Source: Enterobacter hormaechei subsp. xiangfangensis (GTDB lineage: Bacteria > Pseudomonadota > Gammaproteobacteria > Enterobacterales > Enterobacteriaceae). From it: a stretch of 64,000 nucleotides of DNA. The stretch lies in the NCBI RefSeq assembly GCF_001729785.1, contig NZ_CP017183.1, positions 1,798,001 to 1,862,000 on the forward strand. Direction: 5' to 3'. Below, piece after piece: positions 17,383-25,662 of the stretch. The position numbers and the translations under genes are program-made. Within the stretch, counting starts at the first letter, position 1; the number at the start of each line of letters is the position of its first letter. The notes under the pieces are model-generated. The model worked only from the letters and a program-made list of their open reading frames with translations, was not told the origin of the DNA and did not search any database.

Positions 17383-17669
17383 TGTATTCACCTTGCCAGT
17401 GTAAGGTTTATTTTTGAGGTGCTCCGTAAACAGGGTTAACCAGGATGAAAAGGTTAACAATTGCGAGATCTGGCATCGGGGTTACGTAAATTTCTTTTCG
17501 TGATACCGGTAACAAATAAAGTATTTAAACAGTGACTTTATACGGAGAAGGATAGTTAACAGCGAATCGTTTCAGCGAAAAAAATCGTCTTTTCGCGGAC
17601 GCGTCATTGTCATTTAGCTGTCATTGTGGGGGAGTAAAAAAGAGGTAAATGGGCAAAGCAGAGGGCATC

Positions 17670-17771
17670 ATGAACGATCCTATGTTTGTCGAAACGCTAA
17701 TTATTTCCTCATCATTTTTTATCATCGCGATTATTTTGATTGCTTCCGTGCTGCTGCTGGAAAACGGCTGA
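17670..17771 (+). CDS. yoaI: YoaI, 33-residue membrane peptide
   Basis: The small gene encodes [17 protein letters not shown], then a hydrophobic stretch, and ends ENG. Length and start match E. coli YoaI (34 residues), and the position next to yeaK is the same as in E. coli. It is a single-helix inner-membrane peptide of unknown function. A GAGGG ribosome site precedes the ATG. Confidence 0.85.
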   Translation: MNDPMFVETLIISSSFFIIAIILIASVLLLENG

Positions 17772-17791
17772 CCGTTAGCCAGCCGCTGTAT

Positions 17792-18292
17792 TTATTGTTT
17801 ACGGAACGTCACCAGTTCAGGACGGGCGATACGCAGATAGTCCTGGGTATCCATAATCACCGACTTTTCCAGCAGGCCGGCGTTAAAGGCGATCTCATCG
17901 AAGCGCTCAAACAGCAGCGGATCGGCGACCAGCGTCAGATCCGGATGAAAGCTGAAGGGGGGAATGGCGCCGAAAACGCAGCCGGTAAGCGCATCCACTT
18001 CTGCCGGACTGGCGAGAGAGGCCTTTAGCCCACCGAAATGGCTGGCCAGCAGGCTCAGATCGGCCTGCCGATCGGCGGCAAGGATTGCCAGAATATGTTT
18101 CTTAACGCCGTTGCCTTTTACCTTGCAGACCAGTGCTTTTGCACCCTGCCGGAGATCGGTCCCGCGAATTTCACTGACCGCTTCGCATTTCCCAACGGCC
18201 TCATGCGCCACCACGCGAAAGCGCGCCTCCTGCTCGGTTAATAAGCTGATTAGCCGCTGATGGGTCGTCGTCCCGGTCACGTCATCAGACAT
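17792..18292 (-). CDS. yeaK: YeaK, YbaK/ProX-type mischarged aminoacyl-tRNA deacylase
   Basis: The 166-residue protein has the YbaK editing-domain fold. Visible motifs are the ALVCKVKGNG core with its catalytic lysine, the TGCVFGAIPPF loop and the C-terminal VIMDTQDYLRIARPELVTF in shortened form. E. coli YeaK hydrolyses wrongly charged tRNA such as Ser-tRNA(Thr). It is the last host gene before the large prophage; in E. coli the yeaJ, yeaI and yeaH genes would follow. Confidence 0.87.
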   Translation of the reverse strand: MSDDVTGTTTHQRLISLLTEQEARFRVVAHEAVGKCEAVSEIRGTDLRQGAKALVCKVKGNGVKKHILAILAADRQADLSLLASHFGGLKASLASPAEVDALTGCVFGAIPPFSFHPDLTLVADPLLFERFDEIAFNAGLLEKSVIMDTQDYLRIARPELVTFRKQ

Positions 18293-18362
18293 AACGATTT
18301 CACCTGTGATTTGCCAATACGTAGCTTGCTACATTAGCACGGGACGGAGAGGGCTGAAAGAA

Positions 18363-18388
18363 AACAGCCAGCGGGAGCGCTGGCTGTT
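18363..18388 (-). terminator. Terminator between the prophage left end and yeaK
   Basis: AACAGCCAGCG pairs perfectly with CGCTGGCTGTT around a 4-nt loop. On the minus strand it is followed by TTTTCTTTC. It would stop int-strand transcripts leaving the prophage, or in an uninfected chromosome transcripts from the yeaH side. Confidence 0.7.
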
Positions 18389-18434
18389 GGGTCATGCGTT
18401 GCTGGTGGATGACTGTTTCTGGAGCAATTCGCTA

Positions 18435-18503
18435 AAATCTAAGTGACTGAATTTAATTCGTAAAACTCTTTCCCCAAAACATCCCCAAAATAATTCCCCA
18501 AAA
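18435..18503. other. Candidate attL: core plus three arm-type repeats
   Basis: AAATCTAAGTGACTGAA (18435-18451) resembles AAATTTAAGTGAATGAA at the right end; they share TAAGTGA exactly. Just inside, TCCCCAAAA occurs three times (18471, 18482, 18495), like arm-type integrase sites. The int stop codon lies 9 bp further in. Confidence 0.55.
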
Positions 18504-18511
18504 CTCCCTGT

Positions 18512-19654
18512 TTAAATCACAACTTTTTTCCATTCTAGACCACGATCATCTCCATACATTACGCTCATTGCTTCGGTTTTATGCCCTAAAAGAGTTTTGA
18601 CATCTATACCCTGAGCTTTGTATGTTCTTGATGAAAGCGAGCGCTGTTCATGAAACGGCGGGAGGGCAGTGCAATCCTTAGGCCAGGTAATATTTGCTTT
18701 ATCTCTTGCCTCCTTAAAATATCTTGATATCGTTTTTTCTGGAACGTGAGATCCCGCTTTACCGTAAGCGTGATGCTTAACATGGTGGATCAGATAAGGG
18801 CTTACTACTCTATCGCGACACTTACTAATAACATCAGCCAGAGTCAACCCGATTGCATCGCACCTTAAATTTAAGGGGATAGCTAACTTCATTCCGGTTT
18901 TATTTTGGGTAACATGAAGGTGATTATCCCAAATGTCACTAAACTTCATCTCGACTATGTCACCTATCCTTTGCCCGGTTACTAAAGCCAAAAGCATAGA
19001 ATTTTGAGCGCAAGGCGGTAAAGAGCCTGCGCTTTCAAAAATCAACTTCCATTGTTCAATGCTAAGTCTGCTTCGTTTCACTTTGGCTATTGGATTTTTT
19101 ACAGCTAAGGCTGGGTTGTAGCCAGGATCAACCTCGCCAGCATGCTGCGCCTCTTTGAACACGTCGTTTAGTACGCTTCTTATCAGTTGGCCCATTCTGT
19201 GCTTTCCCTCTGCCTTATATTCATCAATAATTTTTGCAATGAGTCTTGTATCAACATCCTTCAGGCGAAGGTTTGGCACTCTATCTGCGAGAATCTGAGA
19301 ACATAATCGTCTGGATTTTACAGTAGGGTTTTTTATCTCACCATCACGCAACCTTTCCATCTGAATTTCGATGTATTTTTTAATCCACTCAGAAACACGT
19401 ATACCTTGATCCTTTTTCCCTGAGCTCTTCATTGCCATATCAATCAGAGCATAAGATTGCTGAGTTTCTTGTTCTGCGGTTATACGGTTCATCTCGATTG
19501 CAGCAGCTTTTGCCGCTTCATCATCTGTTCCGAATCCAATAAATGAACCTGTTACAGGGTGGCGATATTGCCAATAAATTTTTGAAGTACGCTTATCTAA
19601 CTTACAGTAAAGGTTGGGTATTTTGACATTATGTTTTCTGGGGCGAGCTGCCAT
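18512..19654 (-). CDS. int: Tyrosine integrase
   Basis: The 380-residue phage integrase catalyses site-specific insertion and excision. An N-terminal arm-binding domain and a SAM-like core-binding domain (about 85-185) precede the catalytic domain. The catalytic set is complete: R229 in TGQRIGD, K252, H335 and R338 in HEQRSLSS, H358 in LLGHKT and the nucleophile Y367 in SVMYGDD. It lies at the left end next to attL, as in lambda. Its start overlaps the end of xis by 26 bp, so the two are probably cotranscribed and their expression linked. Confidence 0.93.
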   Translation of the reverse strand: MAARPRKHNVKIPNLYCKLDKRTSKIYWQYRHPVTGSFIGFGTDDEAAKAAAIEMNRITAEQETQQSYALIDMAMKSSGKKDQGIRVSEWIKKYIEIQMERLRDGEIKNPTVKSRRLCSQILADRVPNLRLKDVDTRLIAKIIDEYKAEGKHRMGQLIRSVLNDVFKEAQHAGEVDPGYNPALAVKNPIAKVKRSRLSIEQWKLIFESAGSLPPCAQNSMLLALVTGQRIGDIVEMKFSDIWDNHLHVTQNKTGMKLAIPLNLRCDAIGLTLADVISKCRDRVVSPYLIHHVKHHAYGKAGSHVPEKTISRYFKEARDKANITWPKDCTALPPFHEQRSLSSRTYKAQGIDVKTLLGHKTEAMSVMYGDDRGLEWKKVVI

Positions 19655-19892
19655 TTATTGCTTTCTCCACTAACTGGCGGGCCTTGTCTGATAATGAAGT
19701 TGAAATATCAACACTGCCAACCATGCCAACAAAACGAGCATCTTCATCTATAACCCAGCGTCGACCTTGCTTTAAGGCTGGCGGATAAGTCTGTTTGGTC
19801 TTTGCTATTTTGTTTAATGCTGAGTTGCTTAATGGATATTTGAATCCATTAGGACCAGATGCCCACTCATGAAGTGTTACTAACTGCCCCAT
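19629..19892 (-). CDS. xis: Excisionase (Xis-like)
   Basis: The 87-residue protein has a winged-helix layout typical of phage excisionases. LVTLHEWASG and a PLSNSALNKIAKTKQTYPPA helix are followed by a basic GRRWVIDEDARFVG strand-turn. Position and 26-bp overlap with int are as in lambdoid phages. It should bind the att region and direct Int to excision. The start follows GTGGAGAGAAA. Confidence 0.8.
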   Translation of the reverse strand: MGQLVTLHEWASGPNGFKYPLSNSALNKIAKTKQTYPPALKQGRRWVIDEDARFVGMVGSVDISTSLSDKARQLVEKAINGSSPQKT

Positions 19893-19927
19893 GCGTTTCT
19901 CTCCACTTAACCGGCTGCACCCGGTGT

Positions 19928-20410
19928 TTATTTCTGCAATTTATCCTTCATGCTCTTAACTGTTACCGTAAGCAGATCGATATCAGTCACTTTGCCATGA
20001 ATTATTTCAGCTATCCGCTCAACGATAGCGCGGTAGTTTGTTTGTTTGGCACCCTGAAGCATGGCGGAACACATGGCGTCATATTCAGATATTGGCTGCA
20101 ATCTGTATCCAGCTGGCACAGCTACCAGCGCTGGAGGCTCGGTGAAGAGTCGCTCAATCACACAGCTCTCAAGTTCGAAAGCATCTGGCTGTCGATGATC
20201 CGTATAATCCCAGTGCTCGCTACCGATAGCAGATGGTGGCTTTAGCTTTGATCTGAACGCCACAGGCTCCGCTTCGAGCGATGCCAACGCCCGCTTCATT
20301 GCCGCCAGCGCCATAGCCGCATCTTCGTTTACTGCGCCTGGCGTCGCATCGCGCTCTTCTTCAAGCTCTGCGATTGTTTTCAGGAGCCATTCTTGGGTAA
20401 GTGTGCTCAT
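19928..20410 (-). CDS. Phage left-operon hypothetical protein (Ea22-like C-terminus)
   Basis: The 160-residue soluble protein has an N-terminal coiled helix (ETEWLLKTIAELEEERDA-like) and a middle segment of the sort found in Ead/Ea22-like phage proteins (EPVAFRSK followed by HWDYTDHRQP). Function is unknown. It is part of the minus-strand early operon between xis and the small genes, with a GGAGAG ribosome site. Confidence 0.6.
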   Translation of the reverse strand: MSTLTQEWLLKTIAELEEERDATPGAVNEDAAMALAAMKRALASLEAEPVAFRSKLKPPSAIGSEHWDYTDHRQPDAFELESCVIERLFTEPPALVAVPAGYRLQPISEYDAMCSAMLQGAKQTNYRAIVERIAEIIHGKVTDIDLLTVTVKSMKDKLQK

Positions 20411-20413
20411 GGG

Positions 20414-20695
20414 TTAGCTCTCCACTTTAGCGGCATTTTTACGGTTTGAACGACACACCAGAGCCCAAAAATTCATTTCGCAAATCAGCGCCGCCGTTGT
20501 TTCTGCCCGGCGACGAAATCCCAATTTATTAGACTTACCAACAGAGCGTTTACGCTGACGCATTACTTTTCTCGTGTGCGCCGCCTGTACTTCATCACGG
20601 CGCTGTTTTGATGCATAAACGCCCTTTGCTGGCACCTTACGCGCCTGTTTTTGATAAGCCGTTAACAGGTCGTGTACGTCAGTAAATTTAGCCAT
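20414..20695 (-). CDS. Basic phage hypothetical protein
   Basis: About 93 residues long, it is rich in lysine and arginine (KQRRDEVQAAHTRKVMRQRKR), which suggests nucleic-acid contact, but no family is recognised. The ATG at 20695 is chosen for its AAAGGAGATT ribosome site; that site overlaps the end of the preceding gene, so translation is probably coupled. Confidence 0.55.
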   Translation of the reverse strand: MAKFTDVHDLLTAYQKQARKVPAKGVYASKQRRDEVQAAHTRKVMRQRKRSVGKSNKLGFRRRAETTAALICEMNFWALVCRSNRKNAAKVES

Positions 20696-20697
20696 GC

Positions 20698-21006
20698 TCA
20701 ATCTCCTTTACCGGCTGCGGCCAGAGCCGACTTAGAAGCATCAATATTCCACTGCGCATCACCACAGCACAGAATCCCGTTTGAGGCTTCGTAGCCAAAC
20801 GCCTCTGTATGTTCGATAAAGGCGTGCGCGCATTGCAGGTGGTGTGATAGCTCAGCAATCCGCTTCTCTGCTGCTTCCAGCTCATCCATCAACGTCACCG
20901 CATCTAGAGCCATCTGCTGTATGATTTCAACGTCAGCGTGACCTAGGGTGTAACCAGCTTTCAAATCGGCAACTGCTTGCACGGCCCGTTTGTCGATGTT
21001 GCTCAT
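20698..21006 (-). CDS. Phage hypothetical protein with coiled-coil
   Basis: From the ATG at 21006 the protein is 102 residues long. A helical segment (LMDELEAAEKRIAELSHHLQ) is followed by a cysteine pair (GILCCGD) and a C-terminal helix. The start overlaps the stop codon of the upstream gene (ATGA), so it belongs to a tightly coupled operon. Function is unknown. Confidence 0.55.
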   Translation of the reverse strand: MSNIDKRAVQAVADLKAGYTLGHADVEIIQQMALDAVTLMDELEAAEKRIAELSHHLQCAHAFIEHTEAFGYEASNGILCCGDAQWNIDASKSALAAAGKGD

Positions 21007-21206
21007 TGGGCGGACTCCTGCTTCTGCTTGTTGTATACGGCCCAACTCAGAGAATCGAGCTTGTCACGGCCTGCTTTGTCGTACATGTGGATGCCGTCTT
21101 TGCAGGCGTGTTCGAGTTTCACCTGCTCCTCAAGCTGATTGAGTTCGTCGTATGACAGGGTCGCCAGCTTCAGGCGATTCCAGCCAAAGTTGCGGATGCG
21201 TGTCAT
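21003..21206 (-). CDS. Small phage hypothetical protein
   Basis: The 67-residue basic and helical protein (NRLKLATLSYDELNQLEEQ) has no recognised domain. Both ends overlap neighbours by 4 bp. It has a clear AAAGGAGTG ribosome site. Confidence 0.55.
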   Translation of the reverse strand: MTRIRNFGWNRLKLATLSYDELNQLEEQVKLEHACKDGIHMYDKAGRDKLDSLSWAVYNKQKQESAQ

Positions 21207-21766
21207 GACTGCACTCCTTTGCGAAGCTCGTCGGCGAATTCACGGATAGTGTCATCAAGGTCTGGACACAGCAGGCTGTCAGCGAACATCTCCACACCCT
21301 GGGCCCGCACTTCAGCCAGGAAAGCGTCGGTGGCTGGGCATTCAGCTCGGATTTTCACCTCGGCCTCTACCCGCGTCAGGAATCCGCTCTTACCGTCATT
21401 GCTGACCATATTGCTTTCGAACCATTCATGCAGTTCACCAACGGAAATATCATCAGGAATTTCAGCACCGGCTTCGTCCGTTGTTCCTTCCAGCCATTCG
21501 CGAGCTGCAGCCTGATATCCATGTGAGAGGCACACCAAGGCAGCCTGAGCGCCGAGCATGGTCTTATGGAACATCCAAGAGGTGTTGAGTTCACGTGCGG
21601 CTCCGTTTAGCAGATACGCATTCTCAGCAGCCAGCGCAGCGAGCTTGGCTTCCGATTCGGCAAGTTTCTTACGCAAACCAGTTTCACAGCTATGCGCACC
21701 GCTGCGCCCCCTCTCAAAGGAGAATCCGCAGTCACAATAAAAAACGTTTTCTTTTTCGGTAATCAT
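21203..21766 (-). CDS. Ead/Ea22-like phage protein with N-terminal Cys cluster
   Basis: The 187-residue protein has a short zinc-ribbon-like start (FYCDCGFSFERG then HSC). A coiled-coil (LRKKLAESEAKLAALAAEN) and an Ea22-type C-terminal region with AEVRAQGVEMFAD follow, common in lambdoid left-operon proteins. Metal binding is inferred from cysteine spacing only. It overlaps both neighbours by 4 bp. Confidence 0.6.
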   Translation of the reverse strand: MITEKENVFYCDCGFSFERGRSGAHSCETGLRKKLAESEAKLAALAAENAYLLNGAARELNTSWMFHKTMLGAQAALVCLSHGYQAAAREWLEGTTDEAGAEIPDDISVGELHEWFESNMVSNDGKSGFLTRVEAEVKIRAECPATDAFLAEVRAQGVEMFADSLLCPDLDDTIREFADELRKGVQS

Positions 21767-22590
21767 GATGCTGCTCCATGACGCTGAACGGCGATAGCTT
21801 TGTGCTCGTCGATGATTTCCACGACTTCTGCATGGACCAATCCTTCGAGATAGATAACACCTGTGTCGCTTATACCCGCCAGGCTGATCAGCTCTACAAG
21901 GCGACGCGCTTTCTTAATGCTAATTTCTGGCGCTATAACGCTGCGGGTGACTTTCTTCTTACCTTTGGCAGCAGCAGAAGCTTTATCCTTCTGAAGAACC
22001 TCACCGGCCTTTTCGCCAAACTCTTTTACTCGGTCAACGGCCACATCTACAGACACGGTCCCGGACTTAACTTCTTTCTGAACGTCGTGATTGGCTGTGC
22101 TAAGAAGCAGAAGCTTTTCGACAGTAGGGACAGACTTATTCACCAGTTTTGCTATCTCGCTGGTGGTCTGGTTAAAGGCGTTATGTAGCTCCTGAATAAC
22201 AGCTGCCTGTTCCATATCGGATAGCGGAAGCTGGTTATTACTGGTCATGATGCGCGCCAGGCGCTGAACATCGTTACCGTTGAACGGCATGATATGGATG
22301 CGGTCTACTGGCTTACCAGCTTCTGCACAGCGTGCATAGCAGCGACGCCGACGGTGGCCTTCAACAACCCACACTCCACCTTCATCACGGGCGATAACCT
22401 CCAGCGGGGGAACGGAGCCACCGTTCATCAGGTAGTTGAAGAGGTCATCATCTGCCTGGCGGGTTCGTTCATCATCTTCGCGTTTGTTGAAACCTTCCCG
22501 CACATGGATTTGGTCAAGGCTGATGAACATCCCGGTATCGGTGCGCTTGATGGTCCCGTCACGGGTCATTTGCTTGAATGAGTTAGCCAT
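21763..22590 (-). CDS. ParB/Spo0J-like nuclease-domain protein
   Basis: The 275-residue protein has a ParB N-terminal domain: the ISLDQIHVREGFNKR strand, PPLEVIARDEGGVWVVEG, and the HRRRRCYARC box that binds nucleotide in ParB proteins. A central helix-turn-helix follows (TTSEIAKLVNKSVPTVEKLLLL). Some phage homologues are annotated as chromosome-partitioning or DNA-methylation-related proteins. No ParA partner or parS is visible, so a role in plasmid partition is unlikely. It could be a DNA-binding or CTP-dependent regulator of the early region. Confidence 0.75.
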   Translation of the reverse strand: MANSFKQMTRDGTIKRTDTGMFISLDQIHVREGFNKREDDERTRQADDDLFNYLMNGGSVPPLEVIARDEGGVWVVEGHRRRRCYARCAEAGKPVDRIHIMPFNGNDVQRLARIMTSNNQLPLSDMEQAAVIQELHNAFNQTTSEIAKLVNKSVPTVEKLLLLSTANHDVQKEVKSGTVSVDVAVDRVKEFGEKAGEVLQKDKASAAAKGKKKVTRSVIAPEISIKKARRLVELISLAGISDTGVIYLEGLVHAEVVEIIDEHKAIAVQRHGAAS

Positions 22591-22949
22591 CAGAGAGCCA
22601 CCTCGTTATTTTGGGAAATAACGACGGTAGACAACTCACGCAGTTCTCGCTGGGCTTCCAGTAAATGCATATTGGTTCTGATCTTCGTGTGGCGTTCAAC
22701 AATGCGGTCACACTCTTTGGCCCAGCTTGCGACATCTTCACGCAAGGTGACGTTCTGAGCAGCCAGTTCCTTACGCTGAGCCATCGCTTCACAAAGCGCG
22801 ACGCTGGTATAGTCCAGGCGGTTAGCCAGTTCGGTCATAATGCCGCGATAAGCTGGCGGAAGGAGAGGGGCGGCCTTACGCGCTGCGTCGATCAGCTGCT
22901 CCCGGGTCATGTGTGGTTGTAACTCGGTGACGTTCTGTGTGTTCGTCAT
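22590..22949 (-). CDS. Phage early hypothetical protein with coiled-coil
   Basis: The ATG at 22949 has a GGAGAAAC ribosome site, giving 119 residues. Helices predominate (AQRKELAAQNVTLREDVASW) and no family is certain. The open frame continues upstream to 23093 with a segment reading NPLYFLSPTGEGFVQPKF, reminiscent of short leader peptides repeatedly seen before early genes in lambdoid phages. That extension may be a separate leader or an N-terminal form. Confidence 0.55.
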   Translation of the reverse strand: MTNTQNVTELQPHMTREQLIDAARKAAPLLPPAYRGIMTELANRLDYTSVALCEAMAQRKELAAQNVTLREDVASWAKECDRIVERHTKIRTNMHLLEAQRELRELSTVVISQNNEVAL

Positions 22950-23109
22950 GGATAGTTTCTCCGTGTTATACGCGCTCTGCACAGCGCTGAATTTTGGTTG
23001 CACGAATCCCTCGCCGGTTGGCGACAAAAAATAAAGGGGGTTCGTTTTAGTAAGCACCCAACCAGGGCACTTAGTGAAACGGGCGGCTGCCACCGCCAGT
23101 CAGCTTCTC

Positions 23110-23356
23110 CACAATTGAGAGCGCGTTCTCCTGAGTTGATTTAACGACTACGGCCTCTCAAGTTGAACGCTGAACGCGCTTTCAGTTGTGTAAAAGGGGC
23201 GGTCGACATTAAGGACATTCAAAACTGCCGACCGCCAAGACTACACACAGCATCTGGTACAGCTACTACGGTTAACACAACTGGAAGCGCACTCCGTTCG
23301 TTTACTTATCTGTCATCCACAACCGATAGTTGATGAAGTGCGCTTTCATGTTGTGT
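23110..23356 (-). promoter_or_regulatory. Structured leader of the left early operon with a four-copy motif
   Basis: This non-coding stretch lies between the pL promoter and the first large early genes. A motif near GCGCTTTCAGTTGTG occurs four times in alternating orientation (23110-23127, 23173-23190, 23274-23293, 23337-23356). The copies pair into two long hairpins, and a third hairpin (GGCGGTCG / CGACCGCC, 23198-23236) lies between them. In lambdoid phages this position holds nut or put antitermination RNA elements. Which, if either, applies here is not known. Confidence 0.6.
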
Positions 23357-23385
23357 GCCGGGATTCCACCGGCTCCCATCTGTTT

Positions 23386-23574
23386 TTATAGCCACTCAGA
23401 TATCGTCTGGGCTGTCACCTGATCGCCACGCTGGTGAAACGTCTCTGGCCGTCGTGCTTGCCTGGCTTGCACATTCCGGCTACCCGCTGGATCTGGATAC
23501 TTGAAGGAATCCCCGGACCGCTGCGGCATATGTACCATATACCGTACTGCTAACCTACCGATGGTCTTAAACAT
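23386..23574 (-). CDS. Possible first ORF after pL, small basic protein
   Basis: About 62 residues long and rich in Arg and Gln (SRNVQARQARRPETFHQRGD). The ATG triplet lies only about 8-15 bp downstream of the predicted pL start, with a weak CGGGG ribosome site, so expression is uncertain. The position corresponds to lambda N, but no N-type arginine-rich motif can be asserted. Confidence 0.35.
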   Translation of the reverse strand: MFKTIGRLAVRYMVHMPQRSGDSFKYPDPAGSRNVQARQARRPETFHQRGDQVTAQTISEWL

Positions 23575-23594
23575 CATCACCCCGGCGCATATTG

Positions 23595-23659
23595 AGTATC
23601 ACCAATAGTAATTAATTGGTCAACACCTGTAGTGATAAAAACATCATCAGTAGTGTTAA
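23595..23659 (-). promoter_or_regulatory. pL promoter with three CI/Cro operators (oL)
   Basis: On the minus strand TTGACC (23623-23618) and GATACT (23600-23595) are 17 bp apart. Three 17-bp sites fit ATCACCNNTAGTGNTAA and start at 23598, 23622 and 23643. Two of them cover the -10 and -35 boxes, so repressor binding should block the promoter. Confidence 0.8.
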
Positions 23660-23713
23660 CTTTATGATTGTTAAGGTGAAAAAAGATGCAAAAAAAAGGA
23701 GCCGGATGGCTCC

Positions 23714-24427
23714 TTATTCGAAGATATTTTCAGGCCATTGGGCCTTAACAACTTTGCCTATTATCCTGCAATTCTCATTACATTCAATCGCCTGATAGCG
23801 AGGGCTGGGGTTTAGAGGTTCAAGCCATGGCTTCCCATCTTCTCGAACATATTTTTTAAAAGTTACCTCTGAATCGTTGAAGATACCTGCAACACAGAAA
23901 TCACCAGGCTCAACATCCTGTTCTGGATCTATGAGTATAAGCATTCCCTCAGGAAAACTCGGTTTTACTCCTGGCGGGGCAGTCATCGAATGACCTGATA
24001 CCTCAAGCCAAAAGGCAGAATCACTGGCTTTAACAGTCGTTGAAACCCATTCCTTCGCGTCTCGTTCTGTGTATGTATTAACCGGGCAAAATGAGCCAGC
24101 CTGTACTTCGGTTAATAGCGGGTACTCATACACAGAGGAATGATTCCTTCCGTTCGCAATCGCCTCAAACATAGCTGATATCTCAGCTGCAAGGGATGGG
24201 CTGAAATCATCGACTTTTACTCCGAGAATTTTAGCGAACTGTGCAGCATGGGTAGCGTTGATAGCATTTGTGCCATTCAGTAGCTGAGCGACACCACTTT
24301 GTCCCATACCCATTTGTTCAGCCAAAAGCTCCTGTGAGAGCCCCAGCGCTTTTTTCTTGGACTCAAAGATAGCTTTCAGCCTGTTGGCATCGGCAATTTG
24401 TTCGGCGGTCAATGGTTTCTTTTTCAT
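23714..24427 (-). CDS. cI: CI-type repressor with S24 autoprotease domain
   Basis: The 237-residue prophage repressor has an N-terminal helix-turn-helix ([21 protein letters not shown], within about 28-50) followed by a LexA/CI peptidase domain. The cleavage site is A110-G111 in EVQAGSF, the catalytic serine is S147 in SGHSMTAP, and the lysine lies in TFKKYV at about 191. It should be RecA-sensitive, so the prophage is SOS-inducible. It is transcribed leftward from the oR region, between oL and oR as in lambda. The ATG at 24427 is preferred over 24433. Confidence 0.93.
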   Translation of the reverse strand: MKKKPLTAEQIADANRLKAIFESKKKALGLSQELLAEQMGMGQSGVAQLLNGTNAINATHAAQFAKILGVKVDDFSPSLAAEISAMFEAIANGRNHSSVYEYPLLTEVQAGSFCPVNTYTERDAKEWVSTTVKASDSAFWLEVSGHSMTAPPGVKPSFPEGMLILIDPEQDVEPGDFCVAGIFNDSEVTFKKYVREDGKPWLEPLNPSPRYQAIECNENCRIIGKVVKAQWPENIFE

Positions 24428-24438
24428 TCTCATAATTT

Positions 24439-24503
24439 ATCACCGCACGGCATAATCACCAATCACCGCTAGTGTTGACATAGTTATCACTAACAGTGAT
24501 ACT
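24439..24503 (+). promoter_or_regulatory. pR promoter with three CI/Cro operators (oR)
   Basis: TTGACA (24475-24480) and GATACT (24498-24503) have a 17-bp spacer. Operator-like 17-mers start at 24439, 24462 and 24486, with 23- and 24-bp steps. The site nearest cro covers the -10 box, the middle one the -35 box, and the third sits near the cI start where pRM is expected. The same consensus is used at oL. Confidence 0.82.
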
Positions 24504-24531
24504 CCTTATGTGCAAACCACGAGGAAAACCA

Positions 24532-24750
24532 ATGAAGATTATTCCGCTATCTGAATATGTTTTGGAAAACGGTCAGGCCAAAACAGCTGAAGCTCTTGGG
24601 GTATACCAAAGTGCCATCAGTAAAGCCCTCAAGCGTAATCGCAGGGTAAACATCCTGGTTAATGAAGACGGGAAAATTGAAGCCGAGGAAGTACGACCAT
24701 TCCCTAACAAAAACAAACCTGCTGATCCTGACGTTGCAGTAACACCGTAA
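24532..24750 (+). CDS. cro: Cro-like repressor
   Basis: The 72-residue protein opens MKIIPLSEYVLENGQAKTAE. A helix-turn-helix (AKTAEALGVYQSAISKAL) and a basic wing follow, as in lambdoid Cro. It is the first gene of the rightward operon, behind a GAGGAAAA ribosome site, and should bind the six operators in competition with CI. Confidence 0.85.
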   Translation: MKIIPLSEYVLENGQAKTAEALGVYQSAISKALKRNRRVNILVNEDGKIEAEEVRPFPNKNKPADPDVAVTP

Positions 24751-24791
24751 CCCAGAAATCAGCATTTCGTAACTACCAAAGGAAAAACTAC

Positions 24792-25262
24792 ATGGTAGAG
24801 CCAAGTCTGAAAGAAGTAGTTAAAGCGATGTGCAAAGCGTACCCAGGAGGCCGTGAAGCTATGGCCGGTGCTCTTGGCATGTCAGTAACGCAGTTCAACA
24901 ACAACCTGTATGAGAAGAATGGTTGCCGGTTCTTCGAAGTGAACGAGCTGGAGGCCATGGAAGACATCTCGAATACGTCCCTCCTGGCGGATTACTTTGC
25001 CCGTCGCCGTGGCGCGCTGCTGGTGGACGTTCCTCAACTTGAAGACCTTGATCGTGTCGACCTGTTTGATCGTGCCATGAGAACGTCAGCAGCGCGTGGA
25101 CGTGTTGATACCGTGATCCAGAGAGCTCTCGAAGATGGAGTAATCGAACGTCATGAAGCTGAAGAAATCAACGAATATCACCGCCGTCATCTGGCCGCGC
25201 GTGAAGAAGAAATCCGCGCGATTGTCGCGCTGTTTAGCCGTAAGAAAAGCCAAAAGAAGTGA
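24792..25262 (+). CDS. CII-like regulator (YmfL/CP76 family)
   Basis: The 156-residue protein begins with VKAMCKAYPGGREAMAGALG and a MSVTQFNNNLYEKNG helix-turn-helix, the hallmark of the phage CII/CP76 family that includes e14 YmfL. The C-terminal half is helical and charged. By position right after cro it should act in the lysis-lysogeny decision, but binding sites were not identified. It is longer than lambda CII (97 residues). Confidence 0.75.
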   Translation: MVEPSLKEVVKAMCKAYPGGREAMAGALGMSVTQFNNNLYEKNGCRFFEVNELEAMEDISNTSLLADYFARRRGALLVDVPQLEDLDRVDLFDRAMRTSAARGRVDTVIQRALEDGVIERHEAEEINEYHRRHLAAREEEIRAIVALFSRKKSQKK

Positions 25263-25323
25263 CGCCCGCGAGTGTGCAGCTCCGGGCGTCGTGGCGTGTC
25301 GTATTCAGTGGAGAAACTAACGC

Positions 25324-25662
25324 ATGAACAGTTTAAACCGATTAAGACCAGCGAAGCAATTCAGATGCCTTCCACTGGTGGGAAAAGACTCCCCGTTCGG
25401 CTATGTGGAGAGATTAAACAACCAGGCGGATCAAAACAACTACCAGCCTGAGAACGCGATGGTAGAGGCATTTGCACTGATGAACGAGAAGGGGCGTGAG
25501 GAATGGCTGAAGTTGACCGGCGATTCAGAGACCACAGAGGCATCACCGTCCACGTCATCAGATGGGAGCCCGAGACTCGACGCGTTATATACCTTCGCGA
25601 AGGGTACGATCATGAGTGCTTCAGCCCTCTTGAGCAATTCCAGCGTAAATTTACAGAGTTAA
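25324..25662 (+). CDS. YmfM-like hypothetical protein
   Basis: The 112-residue protein sits directly after the YmfL-like gene, as e14 YmfM does, and has about the same length. YmfM is known as an SOS-induced cell-division inhibitor. The identity here rests on position, length and the general pattern (NAMVEAFALMNEKGREEWLKL), not on a search. The last 50 residues overlap another frame and look less conserved in composition (Ser/Thr-rich). Confidence 0.45.
   Translation: MNSLNRLRPAKQFRCLPLVGKDSPFGYVERLNNQADQNNYQPENAMVEAFALMNEKGREEWLKLTGDSETTEASPSTSSDGSPRLDALYTFAKGTIMSASALLSNSSVNLQS

Noticed and set aside
21763..22590. A plasmid-type partition system based on the ParB-like gene
   Set aside because: There is no ParA gene or parS-like repeat, and int/xis plus att sites show chromosomal integration.
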